Source of the DNA: Halichondria panicea
Lineage: Eukaryota > Porifera > Demospongiae > Suberitida > Halichondriidae
Length of the DNA stretch: 64,000 nucleotides
Assembly (NCBI RefSeq): GCF_963675165.1
Contig: NC_087393.1
Location: 62,001-126,000 of the forward strand
Direction of reading: 5' to 3'
Under the pieces are notes generated by a model. It did no database searches. It saw only the letters and a list, made by a program, of their open reading frames with translations, and was not told the origin of the DNA. Below, in pieces: positions 52,301-63,132 of the stretch. The position numbers were made by a program, and so were the translations under genes. How positions within the stretch are numbered: position 1 is the first letter of the stretch; every line of letters begins with the position of its first letter.

Positions 52301-55300
52301 CATTTTCCGCCCTCGGACCATGGTATTGCCAAATTACTTTTATCTCTCAAATATGAACTTTGATGACACCATTTGAAAGGTCTCTTTCCAAGCTTTCAGA
52401 AAATCATAAAATTTTGACATTAAATTCAAGTTAGGCAGCTGAAAAAGCACAAACCATTAATTAAGGGGTGTGGTTGTCACTGTGGACTGTTTGTTTTTTG
52501 TAGAGCCCAAGTCCTCTTTCATTGGAAAGCATAAAGCTTAGAGTGCAATTTCTAAGTTTTGTTTGAGTGATTACAGTGTATATGCTTTATTTTTGTACAG
52601 GTTGAGAAGGAAGAGCAAGCTAAGGCCGAGGCAGAGAAGATGGCTGTAGAGCAATGGCCAGTCAGCACGACTGTACAAGACTCAGACGTGAGTTGAACAC
52701 TTACTATAAGTTGAGAATATGGCCCAGGTGGTGTGTCCCTGGTAATAGAATGGTTGATTAGAGCCCGGTAGGAAAACATTGAAGCAAAAGCCTTTGTGTT
52801 TTCTATGAAATCAGCATATATATTTGACTGCCCATAACTTGAGTAAGGATTGTTGAATTTCATGACTAATAATTATGTTCATTTGCTAGTGCTCTGATAA
52901 CTAGTGCAACAACGATGTGTATGACTGACTGTGAACTTGTGTAGATATCTCATAAATAATAATATGCAAACAACAATAATAAATAATTAGTTCCCAAAGT
53001 TCTACACAACACTATACGTAGTGTGTTGACTACTGCTCCCTGCTGACTCGGCTGGTGGGCGGGGAGGCCCCTGCAATTAGTGCCACATCACTGAGCACTC
53101 GTTCATTTGTCACCATCTCTGAGTGATTGACTTGCTCATATTGTCGTACCCAGAAGGAATATTTTGGGTCCATTCTCTGCCACTGATGACATACTGCCGA
53201 GCTGGCCTGGTTGACTGTACCATCACCGTTGCCCATGACAACATTAGCTGCTTGCATACCGATAACATCTTTGTTTAAATCTTGCTTTAATACAAACGTT
53301 TCCGGAGTAGGTACATTGTAACCATAGTAACAGAACGTGTTCACATTCGGGGGTGGGAAGTTAGGAGTAACGACAGTAGTCAGATGGTTGTATATTTGGA
53401 ATCCATTTTTGTAGCCTATTTTATCGAATAGTTGTTTCAAATTAGCTGCTGTGTAGTTAGTGCTCGGTGTGGATATGAGGACTGTGTTCTTGAACACTGA
53501 CTCCCTTGGGGTCAGCCATGGGATACTTGGGAAGGTGCGGAGAATAGGCACAAGGAAGCCATTGATGACATAAGATAGTAGATCATTGTCGAAATCTCCG
53601 CCATATATCACACGTGCAAGTGTCTGTACACCACCTGACCACGCCCCCGACAGTGGTACCCATGCGTGGATGTACTTGTCCTTCCATTCCTGGTTGATGC
53701 CTGAGTAGCTAGTAAGGAAGTGATGTGATACCAGTCCTCCCATACTGTGTGCCACTAGAGTCACTTTCTGGTTGCCATTCTCTATGTAAGTCTCCTCAAC
53801 CAAGCTCTGTACATTGTTGAAGTAGCCTCTCCTCTCCAGCTCATCTGTGTATTGTAGTGTATTGTCAGTACACAATACTGACCACTCTAAATATGTATTT
53901 AATATTATTGTAGCACATGCTGACTGTATACTTATGTAATTATAGTACCTGCTGCCAGTCTCCAATCATAAGGGACGGTCCTGATGCTCTTTCCTCTGAC
54001 ATAGCCACGATCAACAAAGTACTCAATGAATGTGACTAGATAAGGGAGCGTCTGAGATAGTCCCATATATTCAACGTCTTCTGTCCCTCCAAATCCCGGC
54101 ACCTCCACCATCACTCCTGGTCGGCCCTCGAAGAAGTTGGTTGTGGGATCGTACTTTAGGCTATAGGGGACATATATAGTGTGTCGATGGAATGTATCAC
54201 TAGTATGGCACTGGTATTAACGTCTTATAGCTATTAGTTTGTGTGTGTACCTTAGCTCTTGCTCTCCACAAAGGAAGAGTCTCAATGGCTCTATCCACAG
54301 CCTCTGTGCTGTGTCTCCAGTGTTGCAGAAGCCCCCTCCATTATTCCTCACATCCAGAGCAGAGTTAGTAACCCCTGGAACTATACACGGGAAGTTGTAG
54401 TAACTATTGTACTGCTTCAGGTGTTTTGTGTGGTACGCATGTAATTGTGATGTCACATAATATATGATTGTAGTTGTTAACTTACAAAAAATGATTGGAG
54501 ACTTGGTTGCTTTAGTTGACATTGGTCCTAGCCAGCCTGTTAGAAGGATGGACAGAAGAAGCAGCTTCATCGCTGATAGTCAGTATTATAGTTAGTGATA
54601 AGCTTTGATACTGTAAGAGTAGACGTAGTGCTTGCCTTTTATAAGGGGAGAGAGTGTTCATTGTTCCTAGTATAATGCGTGTAGTAACCACATGACAGTC
54701 ATGTGCAGTGGGTACCTCATGTGTTGGGTTATAGAGGTAACCACATGACAGTCATGTGCAGTGGGTGCCTCATGTGTTGGGTTATAGAGGTAACCACATG
54801 ACAGTCATGTGCAGTGGGTGCCTCATGTGTTGGGTTATAGAGGTTATCATAAGAATTATTCACTCTACACACAGCACATAATAATTACACAATAATAATA
54901 AATACACACAATGTTCACAAAGTTCAGTTTTTGTAATACTTAGGAGTACATGTTCTCTAGGCTCTCCTGAAGGTCCGCCTTGTGGCTTTTCTTACTTCTA
55001 CAATTTGTGCTATATCATCCAGCACCCTTCTCTCACTCACGATGGCAATGTGACTAACTCCATCGTACTGCTTCAGTTGGAAGCCTTGCCTCATCCCTGT
55101 CCACCTGTGACATACTTGAGAACTGACCAAGTTCACTGTGCCATCACCGTCTCCATTGATGGTCATGAGCGGCTGGGTAATCGAGTCATCCAAATCTCTA
55201 CCGTAGTAGAATCTCTCTGGTGTAGGAACGCCCACTCCATAGTAACAGTACGTGGGGACGTTGGGAGCCGCATAATCAACGTTGAGATTTCGGATTAGTT

Positions 55301-57160
55301 TTTGATGAATTTCGTGGCCATTGGTGTATTGTATTCTCTTGAATAGCTCTTCATAGTCAGCGGCAGTGTAGCTACGACCGGGTGTTGTAATGAGTGGCAT
55401 GTCCTTGAACACTGAGGCCCTGGGTAGCAGCCACGGTAAGCTCTCAATACTTCGAGCAATGGGAACTATAAATCCAGCCGCTGCTCTTGAAGCGAAATCA
55501 GCTAAAAAGTCGATTGGGATCTCTCCGAATTCTTTCCCCGAGATAATGGAAGCGGCAGCAGTCACACCGCCCGACCACGCCCCTGAAAGGGTGACCCATG
55601 CATGGATGTACTGGTCCTTCCATTTCTGGTTAACATAGCTAGTGAGGAAATGATGTGACACCAGTGCTCCCATGCTGTGGACCACTAGGGTCACCTTCTG
55701 GTTGCCATTCTCTGTGTACATGGTTTGCACTAGCTCCTTTAGCTGCTTGTAGTAGCCTCTCCTCTGTAGCTCATCTGTAGTGAGTAGGGGGAGGGAGCAT
55801 GTGTGTAGAGTGTTAGTCTGTGCTACTCACCTGCTGCTAGCCGCCAGTCATAGGGTGCTGCTCTGATACTCCAGCCTCGCACGTACCCACGAGCAACAAA
55901 GTAGCTCACAAACTGTCTAAGATATGGTACAAATCCCAAGAATTCAACACTGCCTGTTTCACCAAAGCCTGGCACTCGAATAGTCACGTCTGGCATGTCA
56001 CTAAACTGTCCTGTTGCCTGGTCATACTGCATGCTAGAGAGAGAGAGAGAGAGAAATAGAAATAGCAATTATAAATGTTTAATCTGATGGGGCACCTTAG
56101 CTCATAGATTCCACATTTTGGTAGATGGATGAGGTCCACCCAGAGACCCCCATAGTCTCCACGCGTGTTACATTCATGATTAAATACTCCGAAGAACCTC
56201 TTACGATCGTCTTTCACATTCAGCTCTGCTCCAAGTATTCCGTTAACTGTGGAAAAACATTTATTTTACAGTAAATAGGTGGTTATTCTGACACTTACTC
56301 AATAGTAGAGGGGACTTGGCTTTTGTGGTAGTTGAGAACAGTACAGCTGTCAACAGCACTGGGAGAATGAGCAGCTTCATAGTGGACTAGCTGTGTTAGT
56401 ACTGACAGAGAGAGAAGTGTGTGACTAGCTGTGTTAGTACTGACAGAGAGAGAAGTGTGTGTTTGTTTTATAGTAGTTGTTTCTATTGTTATGGGTACAA
56501 TAGTCCTCCACATGAGGGCCTGTATATAGTATAATAGTGTAGTCACATGTGTAGCTGCTGTGGAGGGATACTTATTGTGTAATAACTAGTTCAATGTGAG
56601 TGTGTGTGTGTCCTTATGGGGTTATGACTACCTGCTCCTATCCCTATTGGGTATTACATACAACATGTTGCTTTCACTGTTTGTTAAAAGTGCTCCTTTG
56701 GTACTATGATTAAACCATTTGTTCTATTTCCATAGCAATGGGCAGACACTGTGGGAGTGCCTAGTGCTGGTGACTGGGGGGATGAGCCTACAATACCACC
56801 CACTGGAGCTCCACCCACTGCCCCTGCTACTACTACCGCAACCACCCCAGCTGCAACCACCACCTTCAACCAGGATGATTGGATGGGTGGGGCTGGGACC
56901 ACCACCACCAAGGACTGGGGTGCTGATGATGGCGGTGATTGGGGGGCAGCTGAACCTCAGGTGAGCAATGGTTAATAACCCTCTCCCCATTTACTATAAG
57001 AAAGTCGATAATTTGGTGCTAATTAATTGAGGTTAATTGTCCTTGTGTCTGGTGACAGTGTGTGTGTAGTGTGTGAATAGCTTGTGTGCTTGTGTGCTTG
57101 TAATAGCTTTACACTGTGTGTCTGTTTGTGCACTTGCAGGCTTCGAGTGGTAACTGGTGA
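48416..57160 (+). CDS. RPSA: RPSA, 40S ribosomal protein uS2 / laminin receptor
   Basis: Exons: 48416-48668, ~48784-48928, ~49064-49165, ~49385-49513, ~52600-52688, 56734-56960, 57140-57160. The protein starts [20 protein letters not shown]; blocks [60 protein letters not shown] and [20 protein letters not shown] are typical RPSA. The C-terminal tail has acidic Trp repeats ([25 protein letters not shown]) as in animal RPSA and ends ASSGNW. It is a structural protein of the small subunit needed for 20S pre-rRNA maturation. Unusually for a ribosomal-protein gene it has a 3-kb intron filled with repeats and a 4-kb intron holding two antisense lipase genes. Confidence 0.97.
49312..49382 (+). repeat. 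AC microsatellite forming an RPSA acceptor
   Basis: (AC)~36 ends directly in CACACAG|GGCAAGCAATC, the acceptor of the RPSA exon encoding [10 protein letters not shown]. No pyrimidine tract other than the repeat is present apart from a C run upstream at ~49300. Confidence 0.95.
49550..49830 (-). repeat. Palindromic repeat family B, inverted orientation, in RPSA
   Basis: Reverse counterpart of the MGRN1 copy: CAGGCCCAAAATAGACTTTT, AAGCTTTCAGAAAATCGTAA, GAGTTATGGCCGTTCAAAGA. Confidence 0.75.
50020..52480 (-). repeat. Family A satellite array in RPSA with 150-bp and 496-bp periods
   Basis: Nested tandem structure. TCCATGGTATCGCCAAATTG recurs at 50501, 50652 and 50802, again at 51148 and 51298, and at 51644 (about 150 bp within a block, 496 bp between blocks). 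Copies are nearly identical in 50480-52100, so expansion is recent. Outer copies (50020-50330, 52180-52450) are more diverged. Open frames through it (..[17 protein letters not shown]..) just follow the repeat. Confidence 0.92.
53030..54570 (-). CDS. LCAT/PLA2G15-like secreted lipase A, nested in an RPSA intron
   Basis: ATG 54570 gives signal peptide [20 protein letters not shown]. Exons: [75 protein letters not shown]; and a long last exon with [20 protein letters not shown]. Catalytic triad as in LCAT/lysosomal phospholipase A2: Ser in AHSMGG, Asp in GNGDGTVN, His in [17 protein letters not shown] and [10 protein letters not shown] are also family hallmarks. It probably hydrolyses or transacylates phospholipids outside the cell or in lysosomes. 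Transcribed antisense to RPSA from its own TATA box (TATAAAAG, ~54636-54643). Confidence 0.88.
54571..54850 (-). promoter_or_regulatory. Lipase A promoter with TATA box and three 53-bp upstream repeats
   Basis: The TATA box lies ~70 bp upstream of the ATG. Upstream, three tandem 53-bp units each contain the palindrome CACATGACAGTCATGTG, with M-box/E-box halves (CATGTG), plus CCTCATGTG. Confidence 0.6.
54957..56380 (-). CDS. LCAT/PLA2G15-like secreted lipase B, nested in an RPSA intron
   Basis: ATG 56380 gives signal peptide [20 protein letters not shown]. Exons: [75 protein letters not shown]; and a last exon with [20 protein letters not shown]. Triad residues: Ser in VHSMGA, Asp in NGDGDGTVN, His in GVSHIAIV. 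The exon pattern is the same as lipase A (tandem duplicate), but the nucleophile elbow is VHSMGA instead of AHSMGG. TATAAAAC at ~56465-56472 is its likely TATA box, and TCACATGTG lies near 56536. Same strand as lipase A, head-to-tail. Confidence 0.88.
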
Positions 57161-57409
57161 TCTGGTGATCTGGTTAGTGCTAGTACTCAACACTGATTTG
57201 GACTGAATTGCTATTGTTAAAAGTGTGGCTTTTGTAAAATGATGTTGTTTTGATTAATTTGAAGAACGACTAACTGTTTGATATCAACCTGTGTACACTA
57301 CAACACTCGTACCTGTGTACACAATACACAAACCTTACATGTGTGTTTCCTATCTGTAAACTATAAACTAGAACAAAAGAAAAGTCCCAAAACTCAGTTA
57401 ATTTCAGTC

Positions 57410-59680
57410 TCAATTGTTTAGTTTGTGATAGTTGATCTCACTCAGTATTCCCCCATATGGTATAGTGTTAGGTTGTGCAGAGTACGAGGGCCTCAGCATT
57501 TCAATATGCCTTCGCAATGGCGGGTAGATCTTGGGAATGAACAGAAATGCTTGGCACAATATTGGAATGATTATGTAGCCGAGATTTGCCATAGTTTTGC
57601 TGGCTTGTGATAGGCCAACCAATCTCAATATTCCCCAAGTAGAAGTGCAGATTATTGCAGTCATTATGATACCAGCAATCAGTGCATTCAGTTTCTTTGT
57701 ATCTTTGAAATTCTCACGTTTGATTCTCCTTGTTCTGTAAGCTAGGACCACCAGAACCACACACAGCACACCAGTATAGAGTAATACTACAGACAGCCAC
57801 ACTCCGACGTGTACAGACGTGCACTGTTGCACCACACTGTAGTGGCCTCCCCCCCTCACAAACGTCTTCCTGTCCTCCAGCTGGTACGGATCTACTACAA
57901 ACCACACAACAAGTAGACACACTTTACCAATCACTAGGAGGGCAGCAAACCCTAGCAACCCTTTATCTGACCAAGCTTTTCCCATGCTCCTAAAATGTGT
58001 AAACAAATAGGCTATGCGTAAAGTCTTAGCCGTTGCTGTGGCGATGATCATGTCTAGACCAATCGAAGTGCTCGATATTTCAATCATACATGTCGAGAGT
58101 CTTGTACTAGTGCGAGTGATTATTAGATGGCTAGTAATGCTGTGCAGTGTAGCTCCTACCAGTAGTAGGCAGCAGCCGAGAAACATGGAAATACTCAAAT
58201 ATTTGCTGGCAGCTTTCACTTCAGCCTGGTTCCGATAGAAAATGAACATTAGGAATACTCCAATGACCAGCAGTAGACTGGCACATGCAGCTGCAGTCAG
58301 GGTCACTGTAGCAGCAATGTGTACAGTGATGTATACTCGTGCTATTTGGCTGGTTGGGGGATTATTGCCAAAGTTGGACAAGTTGAATATTGTATTAGAG
58401 CTGTTTGTGTGTAGCGTTCCTATAGTAACGAGGGACTGGTTGTGTATTTGAGAGATGTGAATAGTTTGGTCCAATTGTCTATTATTAGAGCTACTGAACT
58501 GAAAAGTTCCCGATGCTCCAGTGAAATGTGTTGTTAGTAGCTTTGCCCCAATAGTGTTGGCCGTGTTGGAGTCAAGGGCTGTGAGTGTGTGCATTGATTG
58601 ATTCTGTAGCTCCCTCAGTGAATTATTAATAGCCAGACCAAGTCCCCAGACTGAGTCATAGACAATGTTGGCAAATGGGTTGAATGTGTTTGTATGGTTA
58701 GTCATAGCCTCCATGTAACTAGTGTAGCTCCTCCCAGAGACTAGGTTACCATGGGGATCCGCTGGTTGTACGACCTGTTGTATCACAATCACATACTCCA
58801 TTGCTCTCAACAATGTCTCTGTATTGCAGTCACTTGTGTTAGTCTTGTGCAAGTCTTGTAGGGGAACATCTGATAAGATCCAAGCGTAGTTAGGCCAGGT
58901 CAAGCCTTGGAGATATGCACGGCAAATTAGATCAAAACTTTTGTATGGTGGGAAGAAAGCAACTACAATGTGTATCTTTGAGAGTTGAACTTTCCTAATA
59001 GCGTACTCTACAGTTGTATCGTGTTCACCGTAGTTACCAACCTCTGAATGGAATAATATCTCTACAGAAGTATTCATTCCCACTTCACTAACAAATGCCT
59101 CTGTCAATGTTGTATAGTAGTTATCAAACTCTGAGACACTGTTTAGTAGGCCAATCTTGGTCCAATTGAGTGCTTGCATTAAGTCCAGTATTGCCCTGGC
59201 ATGATACTCCACTCCTGCTAGAGTGCTGTAATGGTGTGGGTAGTGCAGCCCACCTCCTAGTGCAGTGGCCCCACTCAGTTGTATCAGACTAACTAGCTCT
59301 CTGCTCACTAGAGCTGCAATAACTCCAGCAAGTTTATTACAGGACAATCCAATTACTGAAAGCATTTTATTCCTCTGTTCAAGTATCTCCTCCATTGTCT
59401 TCACAATACCCTCCACAATACTACAGTTAGGAACTACAATAGGCACCACCTCGATCTCCAACTCTTGTAGTATGTCATCTCTGCTGTTGATCTCTTGAGC
59501 AGCTAAGAGTGCTCCAGGAATGAGCTCCTCCCCTCTGGCCCACTGGGGGACACTGTGTGCTGGACCACTGTACGATGATCCTATGAACAGGACTCTCAAT
59601 GTTGTTGCAGAATACGATAACTGAGCATTGGTAACAATGCCTATAAGAAGCAAAGTGAATATATTGTCCTTCCCCAACAT
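57410..59680 (-). CDS. GABA-B-like class C GPCR, copy 1 (intronless)
   Basis: Single 756-codon ORF. A signal peptide (MLGKDNIFTLLLIGIVTNAQ) is followed by a Venus-flytrap ligand domain (ANF-receptor type): VLFIGSSYSGPAHSVPQWAR, LLAAQEINSRDDILQELEIE, GATALGGGLHYPHHYSTLAG, LNWTKIGLLNSVSEFDNYYT. It then lacks the Cys-rich domain of mGluRs and passes straight into seven TM helices (from VTLTAAACASLLLVIGVFLM to IIIPILCQAFLFIPKIYPPL) with the intracellular TRRIKRENFKDTKKLNALIA loop, as in GABA-B receptors. The ligand cannot be told; sponge lineages have many such receptors. Tandem with the copy at 59880. Blocks are nearly identical to copy 2, suggesting gene conversion. Confidence 0.9.
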   Translation of the reverse strand: MLGKDNIFTLLLIGIVTNAQLSYSATTLRVLFIGSSYSGPAHSVPQWARGEELIPGALLAAQEINSRDDILQELEIEVVPIVVPNCSIVEGIVKTMEEILEQRNKMLSVIGLSCNKLAGVIAALVSRELVSLIQLSGATALGGGLHYPHHYSTLAGVEYHARAILDLMQALNWTKIGLLNSVSEFDNYYTTLTEAFVSEVGMNTSVEILFHSEVGNYGEHDTTVEYAIRKVQLSKIHIVVAFFPPYKSFDLICRAYLQGLTWPNYAWILSDVPLQDLHKTNTSDCNTETLLRAMEYVIVIQQVVQPADPHGNLVSGRSYTSYMEAMTNHTNTFNPFANIVYDSVWGLGLAINNSLRELQNQSMHTLTALDSNTANTIGAKLLTTHFTGASGTFQFSSSNNRQLDQTIHISQIHNQSLVTIGTLHTNSSNTIFNLSNFGNNPPTSQIARVYITVHIAATVTLTAAACASLLLVIGVFLMFIFYRNQAEVKAASKYLSISMFLGCCLLLVGATLHSITSHLIITRTSTRLSTCMIEISSTSIGLDMIIATATAKTLRIAYLFTHFRSMGKAWSDKGLLGFAALLVIGKVCLLVVWFVVDPYQLEDRKTFVRGGGHYSVVQQCTSVHVGVWLSVVLLYTGVLCVVLVVLAYRTRRIKRENFKDTKKLNALIAGIIMTAIICTSTWGILRLVGLSQASKTMANLGYIIIPILCQAFLFIPKIYPPLRRHIEMLRPSYSAQPNTIPYGGILSEINYHKLNN

Positions 59681-59879
59681 AACTAGACTTGGTACAATAC
59701 TTGTTAACTTTATCTTTATATTAATAATTTTTCTCAGCTGCTATAAATGGAAATTGAATGTTCTGTAAAAATAACAATCACTATAGCTATACTATACATT
59801 TATAGCGATACATACAAAGTGCACTAGCTACGTGCAATATTCATGTGTTCTACGTATATACGTAGTTCTATCAGATGCT

Positions 59880-62105
59880 TTAAGTTTTGACATGGGAATA
59901 CTTGGTCTTTCCAAACGTGTCGAGTGTTTTGATGTGCCTCTTTAGAGGTGGGATAAGCTTCGGTATGAATAGTAACACTTGACATAATAGTGGGACCAGC
60001 ATGTACCCAACACTCGGTATAAACTTGCTAATTTGTGAATAGCCAGAAAGTCGCAATACCCCCCACATAGCTGTGAATAGGACAGAGGTCATTATGATAC
60101 CAGCAATCAGTGCATTCAGTTTCTTGGTATCCTTGAAATTCTCACGTTTGATTCTTCTTGTTCTGTAAGCTAGGACCACCAGAAACACACACAGCACACC
60201 AGTATAGGCAAACACAAGGGACAACCACACTCCAACCTGCTCGGAATAGCAATACTGAGTAACGCTGAAATGTTGTTTCTCACTAATATATGCGTCCTGA
60301 TCGGCTATGTAGTAGGGATCCAAACTGAACCATAGAATCAGTACGGCCACTTTCCCAGTGACTATTAGAGCAATGAGTACCAACAGGGCCTGATCAGACC
60401 ACGCTTTCCCTATTGTCTTGAAATGAGTGAACACATAAGCAATACGTAATGCCTTGGCCAATGTTGTAGCTAGTATCAGGTCGAGGCCAATAGAGGAGGC
60501 AGATGTTGTTATTACACATATAGCATTCCTTGCACTTGCTGCATCAATCACACTGTGGCTGCCTATAGTGTGGGTCAGTGCACCAAATAGTATGAGGTAG
60601 GAGCCGGCAAATATACACAAACTCAAGTATCTGCTGGTTGCTTTAACTTCTGGTTGGTTTCGATACATGATGAAAACAATGAAAACTAGGCTGACAAATA
60701 CAAAACAAAGTGATACACTTAGTATAAGGACGATAGTGACAGCAATGTGTAGAGTGTCATACACACGCAGTACATCCACTGTGGGGAGTGTAGCACCAAG
60801 CTTTGATATGTTTAAGCATGCTGACTGTCCACTACTGTGTAAATATCCGACCACAATAAATGAACCGTTTTTTATTTGAGTTATTTGCACTGTCCGCTCT
60901 AATTGCTGAGTAGACGATTTTCTAAACACAAATTCTCCCGATGCACCAGCAAAGTGTGTCTCAACCAAATGACTCTCAATTATTGTGCTCAAGTTATCGG
61001 AGTGGGGTAATCCAAACTGTTGAAATGGGTTAATGACTTTGTTCTGGTTTTGTAGTTCCCTCAGTGAATTATTAATAGCCAGACCAAGTCCCCAGACTGA
61101 GTCATAGACAATGTTGGCAAATGGGTTGAATGTGTTTGTATGGTTAGTCATAGCCTCCATGTAACTAGTGTAGCTCCTCCCAGAGACTAGGTTACCATGG
61201 GGATCCGCTGGTTGTACGACCTGTTGTATCACAATCACATACTCCATTGCTCTCAACAATGTCTCTGTATTGCAGTCACTTGTGTTAGTCTTGTGCAAGT
61301 CTTGTAGGGGAACATCTGATAAGATCCAAGCGTAGTTAGGCCAGGTCAAGCCTTGGAGATATGCACGGCAAATTAGATCAAAACTTTTGTATGGTGGGAA
61401 GAAAGCAACTACAATGTGTATCTTTGACATTTCCAACTTTTTAATAACATAATCAACTGTAACATCCACCTCTGCATGGAGGAGTATTTCAATTGACCTA
61501 TTTTTTTTGGCTTCACTAACAAATGTTTCTGCTGCCTTCACATAGTAGTTATCAAACTCTGAGACACTGTTTAGTAGGCCAATCTTGGTCCAATTGAGTG
61601 CTTGCATTAAGTCCAGTATTGCCCTGGCATGATACTCCACTCCTGCTAGAGTGCTGTAATGGTGTGGATAGTGCAGCCCACCTCCTAGTGCAGTGGCCCC
61701 ACTCAGCTGTATCAGACTAATATCTCCTCGGCTAGCTAATGGTACTATGATCTCAGCTAGCCTGTTACAGAATAAGCCCACAACTGCTAAAATGTTACTC
61801 GTTGGATTGAGAATCTGTTCAACTGTCTTAACAATACCTGTTCCAATACTACAGTTAGGAACTACAATTGGCACCACCTCGATCTCCAACTCTTGTAGTA
61901 TGTCATCTCTGCTGTTGATCTCTTGAGCAGCTAAGAGTGCTCCAGGAATGAGCTCCTCCCCTCTGGCCCACTGGGGGACACTGTGTGCTGGACCACTGTA
62001 CGATGATCCTATGAACAGGATATGTAGTTTATTTGCAGTTGAGGAGGTAGCTAGGTTATACTTATACATTGAGATTATCAATGCAATTAGCAAGAACTGC
62101 CTCAT
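59880..62105 (-). CDS. GABA-B-like class C GPCR, copy 2 (intronless)
   Basis: Single 741-codon ORF, same layout as copy 1: signal peptide MRQFLLIALIISMYKYNLAT, flytrap domain with HILFIGSSYSGPAHSVPQWA, no Cys-rich domain, 7TM (SLCFVFVSLVFIVFIMYRNQ onward) and the conserved TRRIKRENFKDTKKLNALIA third-loop region. A block from KIHIVVAFFPPYKSFDLICR to ...NNSLRELQNQ is identical in protein to copy 1 and, over ~370 nt, in DNA, whereas most of the TM region and the segment after RELQNQ differ. N-glycosylation sites are frequent (NWT, NHT, NNS). Confidence 0.9.
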   Translation of the reverse strand: MRQFLLIALIISMYKYNLATSSTANKLHILFIGSSYSGPAHSVPQWARGEELIPGALLAAQEINSRDDILQELEIEVVPIVVPNCSIGTGIVKTVEQILNPTSNILAVVGLFCNRLAEIIVPLASRGDISLIQLSGATALGGGLHYPHHYSTLAGVEYHARAILDLMQALNWTKIGLLNSVSEFDNYYVKAAETFVSEAKKNRSIEILLHAEVDVTVDYVIKKLEMSKIHIVVAFFPPYKSFDLICRAYLQGLTWPNYAWILSDVPLQDLHKTNTSDCNTETLLRAMEYVIVIQQVVQPADPHGNLVSGRSYTSYMEAMTNHTNTFNPFANIVYDSVWGLGLAINNSLRELQNQNKVINPFQQFGLPHSDNLSTIIESHLVETHFAGASGEFVFRKSSTQQLERTVQITQIKNGSFIVVGYLHSSGQSACLNISKLGATLPTVDVLRVYDTLHIAVTIVLILSVSLCFVFVSLVFIVFIMYRNQPEVKATSRYLSLCIFAGSYLILFGALTHTIGSHSVIDAASARNAICVITTSASSIGLDLILATTLAKALRIAYVFTHFKTIGKAWSDQALLVLIALIVTGKVAVLILWFSLDPYYIADQDAYISEKQHFSVTQYCYSEQVGVWLSLVFAYTGVLCVFLVVLAYRTRRIKRENFKDTKKLNALIAGIIMTSVLFTAMWGVLRLSGYSQISKFIPSVGYMLVPLLCQVLLFIPKLIPPLKRHIKTLDTFGKTKYSHVKT

Positions 62106-62233
62106 CTTGGAAGACGTATTAACTGTAATTGCAGTGCAATGGTGTTTGGATATTTATGTGAATGTTGAAAATGATTCTAGGGTAAAATACAAAACATTAT
62201 TGTACATGTATTTGATGGTCCACAACAGGTGTT

Positions 62234-62892
62234 ATGCGCATGCGCCCTGTGTCAATGTTCAAGCGGCCTGTAATCGAGGCTGCAGTGCTCCACAATGTGG
62301 GTGGGGCTGACTGGTGCAAAGTCCAGCTCTATTGTCCAGCAGCTAGAGCTAGAGATGAATTGGCCTTCCTTCCTACTGAGAAGCTATGTCCTGCAAGGAC
62401 TAAGAGCTACAGGTATAAAATCACTGTGCTGTGTTTATAGGTAGCTTTATCCTGTGTGTACTAAATCATGCTATCATTAAAATATTGTTGCTCCATTGTA
62501 CAGGCTCCACACTGAAGACATGTTCATTATCATCACGCCTGTACTCTATCAAAGCCCATTCCTCCCTAACCCCCACAGTGGTGTACGCCCACTCCCTACC
62601 CCCCACTGTCCAATCAGTGTCTCTGTTCAGTACGTCATCTCAACCTCCCACTACTCAATCCACTGACACTGAAGATGATGAAGAGACAAGGTCCAGGGAG
62701 CTGAAGAGATTAAGGATAGCCCTGATTGTAGGACCTGCCTGGTTTGTGCTGCTCATGTATTTGTGCTTCTTCAGAGAGGAGAAGGAAGGAGGAATAATCG
62801 ACTACTTGAATCAAGACATAAGACACAACAAACGATTGCCTCCAGATGTACAGCAAAAGGCTAAAGAACTCTATGGCAACTCTGATAAATAA
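62234..62892 (+). CDS. Small single-TM protein, mitochondrial-like, paralogue 1
   Basis: Exon 1 (ATG 62234) MRMRPVSMFKRPVIEAAVLH ends AATGTGG|GTGGGG in phase 1. Exon 2 from ~62506 gives STLKTCSLSSRLYSIKAHSS, a Ser/Thr linker, RELKRLRIALIVGPAWFVLL, MYLCFFREEKEGGIIDYLNQ and a basic C-terminus ending LYGNSDK. A basic/Ser-rich N-terminus plus a single central TM and short charged tail fits a mitochondrial inner-membrane protein; this is inference. NRF1-like TGCGCATGCGCC overlaps the start. It shares exon phase and core (MYxCxFxEExx) with the next gene. Confidence 0.55.
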
Positions 62893-62971
62893 AGACAGCA
62901 TTGTACAGACCTATTATTTATGTGGTATCGTATAGCGGGAAATGTTTGAGCTATAGAAGAAATTTTGTGTT

Positions 62972-63132
62972 TCAATGCAAGGAAACCACACTGTAGCCTC
63001 CTTCACAAGGCCCATCTTTCAGTGCGGCCTGGAATCGAGGCTGCATGGCGAAATACCTAGTGCATGCATAGTTTAACCCAATTCTAAAAAATTTGAGGAA
63101 CGACCCTTTCCTTAGTGTGTATATCGCTGGAG
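62972..63132. other. Short sequence shared with the upstream leader of paralogue 1
   Basis: GCGGCCTGGAATCGAGGCTGC at ~63028 closely matches GCGGCCTGTAATCGAGGCTG at ~62263 in exon 1 of paralogue 1, suggesting a local duplication that included the 5' region. Confidence 0.4.
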
